Below, piece after piece: positions 9,901 through 17,430 of a DNA stretch of 32,157 nucleotides. Below the pieces are notes generated by a model, which saw only the letters and a program-made list of their open reading frames with translations, made no database searches and was not told the DNA's origin. The position numbers were made by a program, and so were the translations under genes. Each line of letters starts with the position of its first letter. The first letter of the stretch is position 1. The DNA comes from an uncultured Clostridia bacterium (GTDB taxonomy: Bacteria; Bacillota; Clostridia; TANB77; CAG-508). The stretch covers positions 1 through 32,157 of the forward strand of contig CANRED010000018.1 in NCBI GenBank assembly GCA_947629555.1, given 5' to 3'.

Positions 9901-10297
9901 AGCAAGGAACGCAGTAAATGTAGTAGAAGGAAAAGATACTCAGATAAATAAAAGTGCAATAAGAAGTGAAGTTTTACAAAAGGTTGAAAGAGCGTTAAGA
10001 AATAATAACTGGGATGAAACTACAGCACAGAGTGAAATAGAAAGGGCTGTTACAAAAGATGTTTCAGAAGAAGTTATCAAACATTTATCAGCAAGTGAAC
10101 TAACTTCAATTATAACATCAGCTATAAACTCAAAAGGAAGTTTAAAGAAAAAACCAGTAGATTCATCATTTGAGCCATTGGTAAATAGTGTAGAAAAAAT
10201 TGCAGATATGAATAAGGATGCTGCAGAACTAGAAGGACAAGAGTATGATGCAGACGAATTGATAAATAAAATATTAAATAAAGATATTATAAATTAA
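6947..10297 (+). CDS. VirB6-like membrane protein with N-terminal NlpC/P60-like peptidoglycan hydrolase domain
   Basis: The 1116-residue protein starts at GTG 6947, seven bases after AAAGGAGGA. In order it shows: a signal peptide (about 1-32); an NlpC/P60 or CHAP-like cysteine hydrolase domain (about 85-220) with the nucleophile in YAMDCVGFV (Cys119) and the general base in WGEHVAIAIGNG (His174); a Ser-rich linker (about 255-272); a hydrophobic VirB6-like region (about 310-640) with YVGIRMAIS at 426-434; and a long helical, Gln/Glu/Lys-rich cytoplasmic-type tail (about 660-1116). The family knowledge is that T4SS in Gram-positive bacteria need a cell-wall hydrolase (VirB1/CwlT type), normally a separate protein. 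Here the domain is fused to a channel component, so wall opening would be localised at the pore. The catalytic Cys and His are both present. A third polar residue was not assigned. Confidence 0.75.
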   Translation: MKILKKFKKLIIIELIAIIIIFSLIPPKVSYGVTSAQSEVGKAIADTANDFFDRFAEKTIYHYGDEYGEHPITGEWVGTSWSRKMAYENTMTSGYAYYREPGASTRSPHEYNHMYAMDCVGFVSMIMHRATGLKGNTFEYFGVPQTCTGTDYNLFDEFYGVEAIAGDIICWGEHVAIAIGNGDMIDSCHMGPNGQITRRPISNYSDYVTGYSYSVLRIKPDVASSLVSNGSLNTTWYEGEPNFQESPNSNRILGDSSASSSSSSSTTQTPGYDVDDDSEGYEIVKHGYGDSDKFYYNGMPVSGNYLGTDTSFWLIDALMDVVDWLVGIITIGYKIQIVGWSSLFQNLATGIVSAVVNEDANKSITVENILFNKIQILDVNFFNFNNAGGEKIENTDIAYILRQNVAGLYVSIRSIVIIVMLIILIYVGIRMAISTVSGDKAKYKKMFLGWIVGFIAIMFIHYFMVFIINANEQMINLMKPADNATVIYDEVRSYAYEIPASKGWTGAILYVFLVYYMIKLLLFYFKRLMVIYILSVIAPILGMTYAVEKVKGKSKSLTTWMKEFSFNVLIQSIHVIIYCIFMGIIYTFMKTTSIGKMLPFTILMILILNLMLKSEKIIKNIFGLKSNTLKDVTDTVLQTSSSLMTAYAISKPLINIGKNKITKVSNNVVKNNINRRYSHLENSLQDVQNSKLATDIQKEIDRLKQAEIDQRKEYNKNARDLSKNVFGGMRGMVTAIPMTFEGGPVAGTLSVVNAATRLNARMKPVQDLYINEDRIDALLKKYGMNPVNPEISQTGSASAGGTQARTLNTKKIKKNTGKAIGGFVAATATARATTKAKNMWQDAKAEKAKLSTPYQSARIELLYQLQNKVLEEEKKMDSSIETLKNNGFPPIYYTPSANESETTIMMNLQLQDKYSKELEINLRQAIEGNPTVTEDTVGRHIQEQIINNNKESLNLADLQKTLDEIAKENNYDVGTEFEENLRQEVARNAVNVVEGKDTQINKSAIRSEVLQKVERALRNNNWDETTAQSEIERAVTKDVSEEVIKHLSASELTSIITSAINSKGSLKKKPVDSSFEPLVNSVEKIADMNKDAAELEGQEYDADELINKILNKDIIN

Positions 10298-10327
10298 GCA
10301 AAAATTCTAGAAAGGAAGAATAGTAAA

Positions 10328-12312
10328 ATGAAGCAAAAAACTAAAAAATTACTAAAGATGCTGTCTATATTACTTGCAATATTTATATTATTTGAATTTG
10401 TTTTTTCACCACAAATATCATTTGCAGCTGATGATGAAGAAGAAATAAATCCAATGGATGCAATACTCGGAGTAGTTGATGGCATAGTAGGTATATTTTT
10501 AAATTTATTTAATACTATACCAGTTTTAATAGGTGGCTGTATACAGATGGTAGCTGCTGGAGTTGCAAATATTGGTGGACGGATCAATTACATTCCTAAC
10601 AATGGAAGACATATTATTTAACTGTTCTTCCAATAATAGAGCACCAATATTAAATATAAATTTCTTTAAATCAGGAAGTTCTGATGTTATAAACAATATA
10701 AGAAACAATATTGCAGTATGGTATACTACTTTAAGAAATATAGCTATAATATTATCATTAGTTGTATTAATATATGTAGGAATACGAATGGCATTATCTA
10801 CTATGGCAGAAGATAAAGCAAAATATAAAAAGATGTTAGTAGATTGGGTAGTTGGATTTATAACAATATTTTTACTTCATTACATTATTGTAATAGCTGT
10901 AAATGTAAATGATTTATTAATTGAAATGCTTGCAAAGGCTAAAGATGCTTTTACAGCAACAACATCATATGGATTTGATAGTTTCGAAGCGGATTTAGCT
11001 TTAAATACATTGCCAGGACAGAAATTTACAGTTAGTTTTACTTCTGCAATACTATATGTATTTTTAGTAGCTATGATATGTATGTTTTTAGCTAATTATA
11101 TTAAGCGTATGCTAACAGTTGCGTTTTTAATGATAATTGCACCAATAATTACAGTTACATACTCAATAGATAAAATGGGGGATCGGAAAACCTCAAGCAT
11201 TAAATACTTGGTTAAAAGAATTTTTATATAATATATTAATACAACCATTTCACTGTATTATATATTTAGTATTCATGACAATTGCTGTGAACTTGTTAAG
11301 CACTATAGATTGGGGAGCTTGGGTAACAAGCAATACAGGAATGGGTGAATGTGTATTTGCAATAATAGTAATGTTATTTATAAAACAGGCAGAACCTATT
11401 GTTAGAAGAATATTTGGATTCGATAATGCAGGATCATTAGAAGGCGCCCTAGCTTCTGGTGCGTTATTAGTAGGTAGTATCAAAACTGCTTCAAATGTAA
11501 TTGATAATGTAAAAAATAAGAAAGTAAATAGTGCAAAATCAGGAAAAACTACTTCTTCAAAACCACAAGCAAGCAGTAATGCTACTAGAAATGCAACAAA
11601 CATAAATAATGCAACTAAGAATACAAATGCTAATAAAAGTCAAAATGCTGGAGCATCACAAAATGCAGGTGCTAAAGCTAGTAATGGACAAAATACTGGT
11701 GGAACAAATACAAATTCACAAAATCAGTCTGGAAATAGAAATTTAAATACAAGCCCAAAAGGCGAAAATCTAACGCAAGAAGAAAAGAAACAAAGAGTAA
11801 AAGATGGAATAAAGAAATTTGTTGGTACAGGAATTGGTTTTGGAATAAAATCTGCAGGCTTAGCAATGGGAGCATTTGCGTCAGAAGATTCAATTACAGG
11901 GGCAATGACAGGATATAACGTTGGAAAGACATTTGATGTAGGAGCAAAAAGTTTAGGTGGAACTATTGCAAATACTGGAAAAACACTAGTAAATAAGGCA
12001 ACAAGAAGAAAAAAATTAACAGAGTCTACAAATAATTTAATAGATGAATACAATAAAATACAGGCTAAAATGAAATGGAACGATAATTTAATATATAGAA
12101 AATCTGAAGCTTTATTACAAATACCTGATTTAAATAGAGTAAGTGATCCTGATATAAGAAAGTATGGAGAAACTTTGCATAAATATAGAAAAGCATTTGA
12201 GGAGAACTATAAAGAACCAACAAATATGGTTTTAGACGCAATAAATAAAATTCAAAGTGGTGAATTAGAAAAAACTGAAGAAAGTATAAAAAGATATACT
12301 AGAAAGAAATAA
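10328..12312 (+). CDS. VirB6/TrbL-like membrane protein (third paralogue), read through two +1 shifts at in-frame CGG codons
   Basis: The start is ATG 10328 with AGAAAGGAAG upstream, and a signal peptide ends near FAADDEEE (residues 32-37). Plain triplets stop at 10621. With CGGA units at 10580-10583 and 11184-11187 the frame runs unbroken to 12312 and gives 660 residues. The middle section (10584-11183) holds the paralogue core IIALSLVVLIYVGIRMAL-like stretch and EDKAKYKKML. Across the second site the product reads IDKMGD-G-KPQALNTWLKEF, matching IDKIGDGKAQAFQTWFQEF of the intact paralogue at 4614-5720, which fixes both frame and residue. After the membrane region comes a low-complexity Ala/Asn/Ser/Gln linker and a basic helical tail. 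Neither downstream piece has its own ribosome binding site. Either it is translated by shifting or it is a pseudogene with exactly two matching C insertions. Confidence 0.75.
10580..10583 (+). other. First CGGA +1 frameshift site in the third VirB6-like gene
   Basis: CGG at 10580-10582 is in frame with ATG 10328 (84 codons upstream). The preceding codon is GGA. Reading resumes at 10584 with TCA ATT ACA, giving ...NIGG-G-SITFLTMEDILFN. This resembles KSITVENILFN in the second paralogue (6947-10297). Confidence 0.6.
11184..11187 (+). other. Second CGGA +1 frameshift site in the third VirB6-like gene
   Basis: CGG at 11184-11186 is in frame with the shifted frame (200 codons after the first site). 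The preceding codon is GAT. Reading resumes at 11188 with AAA CCT CAA. The intact paralogue reads D-G-K here, so the four bases stand for glycine. Confidence 0.65.
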
Positions 12313-12336
12313 CAAATATGATAGAAGGTGATGTAT

Positions 12337-14874
12337 TTGAATATAAATGATGAAGATGATGATTTAGTAGATGATGTTGTAGATACAGAAGATAATGAAA
12401 GTGGTAGCAATGGTCTTGATAATGTACAAGATAAATTAAATGATGTAAGAAATATAGTAGATAAAATAAAAAATGATCATGGTAAATCTGGAACTCCAGA
12501 AGGTTTAAATACAAAGTCTTCTAAAAAAGATAAAGGAGATAATGGGCTTAAAGAAAATTCAAATGGGCAATTACAAAAAAGCGAAAACAACAACTCTTCT
12601 AAACAAGATAAGCAAAGTAAAGAATCAAATAGAAAAGGAAATATAACACCTACTAATAAACAAAAAGGAAATACAACTGGAGAAAACGATGCTTCAAGAA
12701 CAAACACATCAGCAAATAATGGAGATAGTACTACAGTAGGACAAGGGCTAGGCAATAAAAAAGCTGCCAGTGATGCAGGTAAAGGTGCGGCAAATAGTGG
12801 AGCTGCTACTGCAGGAGGTACAGCAGCAGGAGGCGCTGCGGCAGGAGGGACAGCAGCTGCTGCAGCAACGCCTGCTGGATTGGTTATAGCAGTCATTGCA
12901 ATAGTTATAATAATTTTAATGATAATAATTGGATTTGTATCATTTTTTACAGATGGTCTTGGTTTAATAGGGCAAAAAATTCTTGAATTTGCAAATGGAA
13001 TATGGACCGCAATTGCATCTGATTTTGTAGGAAAATCAGAATTACAAGTTAAGGAAGAAAATATTATTGAAATTGGTACATACTTAGAAAATATGGGATA
13101 TGATTTAGAAGGATTTGGCTTTTTGGATTCTAACGGAAAAGGTGTTACAAAAGAAGATGAATTAGAAGATGATGGAACAGGTAGTGGAACTAAAACTGGA
13201 ACTAGAACAATAAAAAATAGTGATGGAAAAGTAATATTAAAACGTAATATAACACAATCAAACGGTGGAGAAATTAAAGAAGGAGAAATTACTGCTATAT
13301 CGAGCGATTGTATATGGGAATATTTAGTTGCAGAAAATAAAACTTATATATTAAAAAATCCACATGTAACTTTTTTTGGTTTAATTATACCAGGTAAAAA
13401 TGTTTTTCAAATGTCAGACTTATTATTTGGAAATCATATGGACGACGGTATGATAAACATAGTAACTGACGGAATATTTGGTATAGAAACACAAAGTAGA
13501 GGACCATGGTCGAAAGCTAACAACATTGCTATAGATAGGACAAATAAACAAATGGTAGTTACGATAGCACACTTTCCATGGTTTAAAGATAAATATGCTT
13601 ATAGTTTAGATGGATGGACTGGAAAATATGGAAAGTCATTAGATTTTTTACTAACATTACACTTAGCTACAATGTCACCTGATTTTGCAAAAGAAGTAGC
13701 TTCAAATGAAGAATTTAATGCACAAGTTAATGTAAAAGTGAAGAAAATTTATGCAAGTATACGATTAATTACAGAAGATGGTACAGAAATAACTGAGGAT
13801 AATTATGAAGAGTTAGGCTTTACAAAGGAGCAATGGAAAGAAATAGAAAAATACAATGGAGAAATAGAGACATATGAGCCATATATATCAGAAGTTACAA
13901 ACCATTGGTTTTACGATACTATAGATTTCGAGGATGCTTATGTAGAAGTCGAAAATCCATATTATAATAAAAATAATCCACAAGATTATACAGAAAATAA
14001 AGAATTTACCTACAAATATAAATATGTAGGATTAGGCGAAGATGATGATATTTTAGCTAATTTGGATAATTTATATGTAAGAGAAATAAGAAGCAAAGGA
14101 ATAAAACAAGTAGCAGAACCTGTAGTTACTAAAAGAGAATATACAAAAGGAGAATTATCTTTGCAAACAATGCTTTTAGGTGGAGATCCTGGAAGTGAAA
14201 ATACAGAAGAAAAATATAAATATTATATTTATAATGGTTCATCTGTACCAGAAGGTACTGAGAGAGAAAAAAGATATATAATGCAAAAAGTGCAAAATGG
14301 TGAAAATACTGAATATGCAATAGATACTAGGTTTTTCCAATATGCTTTTGCAATCTTAGAATCTACACATACACTAGATTCAGAATATGTTTTAAGAGAT
14401 TTAAAAGAGTTATTTGCTAGTTTAGGAGTTGATATTTCAAGCATAGAGGTACCAAAAGATATAGGGGAATTAGAATGGATTTTGCCTGATTTTACTCCAG
14501 TAAATTGGGATCCAATGTTTAATACAACAGAAACAGAAATAAAAATAAGTGCAAAAAAAGATAATTCAAGCGGATTTGAAAAAGATTTGGATGTTGTTAT
14601 GCCTGCAGATGGTAAAATTGTAAAAATATCAGAAGATGATGATGGAACAAAAACTTTAAAAATAGAATTCACAGGCACAGATAATTCAAAATTAGAGGGT
14701 ATAACAATCTTTATAAGAGGAATACAATCAGATGTAGCAGTTAATGATATATATGAAAGAGGAAATAAAATAGGAACAACATATAATAAAGATATTACAG
14801 TTATTATGACAGATAGAAACCATACGGTAATTACAAATGTTGATAATTATTTATATCCACCAAAAGAAAATTAA
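12337..14874 (+). CDS. Large membrane protein with degenerate M23-like C-terminal domain
   Basis: About 845 residues. I prefer TTG 12337 as start because AAGGTG at 12325-12330 sits six bases before it. GTG 12328 and ATG 12331 lie on or against that site. Residues 1-160 are hydrophilic and rich in Asp, Asn, Lys, Ser and Gly; an Ala/Gly-rich stretch (about 150-180) leads into one membrane segment (about 182-208). A long extracellular region follows. The last 100 residues resemble a lysostaphin/M23 fold: VVMPADGKIV near 754, then VNDIYERGNKIGTTY and a terminal DNYLYP. The zinc ligands of active M23 peptidases (H-x-x-x-D and H-x-H) are not visible, so it is probably a non-catalytic wall-binding or structural module. 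As an anchored protein with a large outer part in a T4SS operon, it may be part of the wall-spanning scaffold. Confidence 0.65.
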   Translation: MNINDEDDDLVDDVVDTEDNESGSNGLDNVQDKLNDVRNIVDKIKNDHGKSGTPEGLNTKSSKKDKGDNGLKENSNGQLQKSENNNSSKQDKQSKESNRKGNITPTNKQKGNTTGENDASRTNTSANNGDSTTVGQGLGNKKAASDAGKGAANSGAATAGGTAAGGAAAGGTAAAAATPAGLVIAVIAIVIIILMIIIGFVSFFTDGLGLIGQKILEFANGIWTAIASDFVGKSELQVKEENIIEIGTYLENMGYDLEGFGFLDSNGKGVTKEDELEDDGTGSGTKTGTRTIKNSDGKVILKRNITQSNGGEIKEGEITAISSDCIWEYLVAENKTYILKNPHVTFFGLIIPGKNVFQMSDLLFGNHMDDGMINIVTDGIFGIETQSRGPWSKANNIAIDRTNKQMVVTIAHFPWFKDKYAYSLDGWTGKYGKSLDFLLTLHLATMSPDFAKEVASNEEFNAQVNVKVKKIYASIRLITEDGTEITEDNYEELGFTKEQWKEIEKYNGEIETYEPYISEVTNHWFYDTIDFEDAYVEVENPYYNKNNPQDYTENKEFTYKYKYVGLGEDDDILANLDNLYVREIRSKGIKQVAEPVVTKREYTKGELSLQTMLLGGDPGSENTEEKYKYYIYNGSSVPEGTEREKRYIMQKVQNGENTEYAIDTRFFQYAFAILESTHTLDSEYVLRDLKELFASLGVDISSIEVPKDIGELEWILPDFTPVNWDPMFNTTETEIKISAKKDNSSGFEKDLDVVMPADGKIVKISEDDDGTKTLKIEFTGTDNSKLEGITIFIRGIQSDVAVNDIYERGNKIGTTYNKDITVIMTDRNHTVITNVDNYLYPPKEN

Positions 14875-14892
14875 TTAAAGAGAGGGATTATA

Positions 14893-15378
14893 GTGAAAAA
14901 GAAAAATAAAATTTTACTATTGATTGTTATTTTTGCAATAATATTATCTATATTAATTTTAATAATAAATATAAATAAATCTAAAAATAACGAAGTCGAT
15001 AATGAAGAGCAAGAAACATATTTTGAAGACACAAGTGTAGATAAACTTGAAGGCTTGTCAGAGAAGGAAAGAATTTTATTTTATTTTTCAACTTATATAG
15101 AAAATATAGAAAATGGTAATTATCAAGTAGCCTACGACATGTTATATGATGAATTTAAAAATACATATTTTGATAATATTGAAAAATTTGAGAACTATGT
15201 AAAGAATAAGTATCCAGATATAATATCAATAAATTATAATAGCTTTGTAAGAGAAGGAGAATATTATATAATATCAACTGAAATATTTGATATAAGTACA
15301 GAAGAAAGTATTAGCCAAAAATTTATATTAAAAGAATATGATTATAATGATTTTAAATTATCCTTCCAAGCAGACTAA
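14893..15378 (+). CDS. Small membrane-anchored protein, possible VirB8/TcpC-like NTF2 fold
   Basis: The 161-residue product starts at GTG 14893 with AAAGAGAGGG upstream. One membrane segment lies at about residues 6-27, followed by an acidic linker and a domain of about 100 residues with YQVAYDMLYDEFKNTYF, FENYVKNKYPDI and a final beta-rich part. 'Two helices plus a curved sheet' with A-Y-(D/N)-M-L resembles NTF2-like folds used by VirB8/TcpC proteins. The next gene product repeats the same pattern (KAYNMLSDECRENLYP), so the two look related. The stop is 12 bases before the next start. Function by fold is inference. Confidence 0.5.
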   Translation: MKKKNKILLLIVIFAIILSILILIININKSKNNEVDNEEQETYFEDTSVDKLEGLSEKERILFYFSTYIENIENGNYQVAYDMLYDEFKNTYFDNIEKFENYVKNKYPDIISINYNSFVREGEYYIISTEIFDISTEESISQKFILKEYDYNDFKLSFQAD

Positions 15379-15390
15379 AGAGGTGAAAAT

Positions 15391-16332
15391 ATGTTTACAG
15401 ATTTTAGATTAAAAATAAGAGATTTTTATAAAAGAAATAAATCAAAAATATTAATCATTTTGCTGATATGGCTTTTAATAATTGTAATTAATTTTATATT
15501 AAAATATTATAAAGGACCTCAAATACCAACTACAAGTTATAAACCACACACTGCTATAATGGATAATACAGAAGTACCTAAAAAAGATCAAGAATCAATA
15601 GAAAATTTAATACACGAATATATAGAGTATTGCAATAATAAAGACTATGAAAAAGCATATAACATGCTAAGTGATGAATGTAGAGAAAATCTATATCCAA
15701 CTATAGATGACTTTAAACTATATATAGATAAAATTTTTGATGAGAAAAAAACATATACAATTCAAAACTACTCAAATGTTGATAATAAATATATATATGA
15801 GGTAAATATATTTGAAGATATATTAGCAACTGGATTAACTGGAAAAGAAGATTTAAGAATGTATTCAGAAAAATTTGTTATAACAAAAGAAAATAATAAA
15901 TTATCATTAGCAGTACGAAATTTTATTGGAAATACTGAAAATCATCAAATTTACGAGGATAATTACATAAAGGTTGAAATTACAGAAGTTATACAAGCTT
16001 ACGAAACTCAAAAATATAAAGTAAAATTAACTAATAGAACTGAAAATACCATCGTATTAGCAGATCAAACTGAAAGATATGAAATAATGTTAGAGCTAAA
16101 TAATGAAAACAGAAACATAGAAAATATACCATTTGGAGGAATATATTTAAATCCTTATGAAACAAAAGAGATGGAATTTGAATTTGTAAAATTTGTTGAT
16201 GAAGAGAATCAAGCAAAAAGCATGATATTTAATGCTGTTAGAGTATTAAAATCATATTCAGGATTAGAATCTAAAAGGCAAGAAGAAATGGATAATGCAG
16301 TAAATTTATATAGCTTTAAAATTGCATTGTAA
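15391..16332 (+). CDS. Membrane-anchored protein with NTF2-like domain plus extra beta domain, possibly VirB8/TcpC-like
   Basis: The 313-residue product starts at ATG 15391 after AAAGAGGTG. A basic N terminus precedes one membrane segment (about residues 19-38). Residues 65-170 repeat the pattern of the preceding protein (IEYCNNKDYEKAYNML, DDFKLYIDKIFDE). Residues 185-313 form a separate beta-rich part (VEITEVIQAYETQKYKVKLTN) resembling DUF4352/immunoglobulin-like accessory domains. It is the last gene of the operon, ending seven bases before a strong terminator stem. Bitopic VirB8/TcpC proteins with one or two NTF2 folds are core T4SS parts, so this pair could fill that role. Confidence 0.5.
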   Translation: MFTDFRLKIRDFYKRNKSKILIILLIWLLIIVINFILKYYKGPQIPTTSYKPHTAIMDNTEVPKKDQESIENLIHEYIEYCNNKDYEKAYNMLSDECRENLYPTIDDFKLYIDKIFDEKKTYTIQNYSNVDNKYIYEVNIFEDILATGLTGKEDLRMYSEKFVITKENNKLSLAVRNFIGNTENHQIYEDNYIKVEITEVIQAYETQKYKVKLTNRTENTIVLADQTERYEIMLELNNENRNIENIPFGGIYLNPYETKEMEFEFVKFVDEENQAKSMIFNAVRVLKSYSGLESKRQEEMDNAVNLYSFKIAL

Positions 16333-16338
16333 GATGGT

Positions 16339-16366
16339 AAAAAAGGTGGCAATAGCCACCTTTTTT
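16339..16366 (+). terminator. Terminator of the T4SS-like operon
   Basis: A perfect 12-bp stem, AAAAAAGGTGGC (16339-16350) and GCCACCTTTTTT (16355-16366), has a 4-nt AATA loop. It lies immediately after the last operon gene and marks the operon end. Confidence 0.9.
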
Positions 16367-16431
16367 GGTGAATGGTGAAGAGTGAATAGTTAATAATGAA
16401 TAGTACAAAATTTGCTTTGGCAAATTTTGAT

Positions 16432-16490
16432 GTAGGGAACAGACCTGGGCGTCGTTCCACGCTCCGAAGGCACACCCCAATAATATATGG
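16432..16490. repeat. GC-richer direct repeat, copy A
   Basis: This copy begins GTAGGGAACAGACC and ends CACACCCCAATAATATATGG. It matches copy B (16515-16572) with few differences. It is much richer in GC than its surroundings. A 9-bp hairpin (AAAATTTGC/GCAAATTTT, 16407-16428) lies just upstream. No coding potential is credible in this 280-base gap. Confidence 0.85.
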
Positions 16491-16514
16491 ATTGCATGAT
16501 ATACAACCCAAATT

Positions 16515-16572
16515 GTAGGGAACAGACCAACGTCGTTCCGCGCTCCGAAGGCACACCCCAAATAATATATGG
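16515..16572. repeat. GC-richer direct repeat, copy B
   Basis: This is the second copy of the unit at 16432-16490, sharing GTAGGGAACAGACC, CGTCGTTCC, GCTCCGAAGGCACACCCC and ATAATATATGG. The two copies are spaced by 24 bases. It may be a member of a dispersed intergenic repeat family. Confidence 0.85.
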
Positions 16573-16646
16573 TCGAATAGTATAAATTTATCATATAATT
16601 ATTTTCTTTGAATAAACATAGTATCAAACAATAAAAGGAGGATACT

Positions 16647-17384
16647 ATGTTAAAAAATAAAAAAACAAAAATAATTACTATTGTTATAATAGCTATAACA
16701 ATTATTTGTATACTTGTTATACCAAAAACTTTTGCTATGCAACATTATCAAATAGTAGATACGCCTACGGGAATAGTAACTGCGAGCACATTAAATGTTA
16801 GAAGCGGACCTTCAACAAACTATAAAATTATCACACAAGTATATAAAAATGAGTATATAAGAATATTTGCAAAAGTTGGAACTTGGTACGTAGTTCAAAC
16901 AGACAAAGATTATATAGGAGCTGTAAGTAGTCAGTACGTAAGATTGGTATATCCACAATCAAACAGCAATAATAATTCTAATACTACAAGTAAAAATAAT
17001 TTAACAGCTGATGAGCAAGAGGTATTTAATTTAATAAATCAAAAAAGAATATCAGCAGGATTGCCAGCATTATCAATTAACCAAGAACTTCAAAACGTAG
17101 CTAGAATAAAAGCACAAGATATGGTCAATAATGGATATTTTTCACATACATCACCAACTTATGGTTCACCATTTGAAATGATAAAAAACTTTGGAATAAC
17201 ATATAAGGCAGCAGGAGAAAATATAGCAGGAAATTCAAGCAACTCAGGAGCCGTAGAGGCATGGATGAATTCAGAAGGACATAGAGCAAATATATTAAGT
17301 AACAGTTTTAACTATACGGGAGTAGCAGTTGTTAGTAGTCCAACCTATGGAAAAGTGTATGTTCAAATGTTTATTGGAAAGTAA
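16647..17384 (+). CDS. Secreted SH3b-CAP (YkwD-like) domain protein
   Basis: The 245-residue product has its ATG six bases after AAAAGGAGG. A signal peptide/anchor covers residues 1-31 (ending KTFA). A bacterial SH3 domain follows at about 45-105 (ASTLNVRSGPSTNYKII, YIGAVSSQYVRL), then a Ser/Asn linker and a CAP/SCP domain at about 125-245 with FSHTSP, GENIAG and EGHRANIL. These carry the His/Glu/His residues typical of the bacterial CAP fold (YkwD family). SH3b domains bind peptidoglycan; the function of bacterial CAP domains is mostly unknown, and they often appear on spore or cell surfaces. It stands alone between two terminators. Confidence 0.9.
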   Translation: MLKNKKTKIITIVIIAITIICILVIPKTFAMQHYQIVDTPTGIVTASTLNVRSGPSTNYKIITQVYKNEYIRIFAKVGTWYVVQTDKDYIGAVSSQYVRLVYPQSNSNNNSNTTSKNNLTADEQEVFNLINQKRISAGLPALSINQELQNVARIKAQDMVNNGYFSHTSPTYGSPFEMIKNFGITYKAAGENIAGNSSNSGAVEAWMNSEGHRANILSNSFNYTGVAVVSSPTYGKVYVQMFIGK

Positions 17385-17389
17385 AATAC

Positions 17390-17430
17390 ATAGGGAATGG
17401 CATTTTGTTGCCATTCCCTATTCCTTTTTT
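17390..17430 (+). terminator. Terminator after the SH3b-CAP gene
   Basis: A 13-bp stem, ATAGGGAATGGCA (17390-17402) with TGCCATTCCCTAT (17409-17421), is followed by TCCTTTTTTT. Confidence 0.9.

Noticed and set aside
650..11187. Ordinary sequencing or assembly errors as the explanation for the frame breaks
   Set aside because: Not fully excluded, but less likely. There are no homopolymers at the sites, the added base is always C before GG, and none of the many GG sites in housekeeping genes is affected.
10563..11231. Independent gene starting with TTG at 10563, and another at ATG 11275
   Set aside because: Neither has a ribosome binding site. Alignment to the two paralogues shows they are inner parts of one VirB6-like protein.
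12328..12336. GTG 12328 or ATG 12331 as start of the large M23-like protein
   Set aside because: Both lie on or directly against the AAGGTG ribosome binding site. TTG 12337 has proper spacing.
12477..12896. Long minus-strand open frame opposite the Ala/Gly-rich part of the M23-like gene
   Set aside because: It is a low-complexity shadow of a repetitive coding region, without a ribosome binding site or a recognisable protein.
16209..16627. Minus-strand open frames across the direct repeats after the operon
   Set aside because: Repeat-derived, no ribosome binding site, and they run through the operon terminator.
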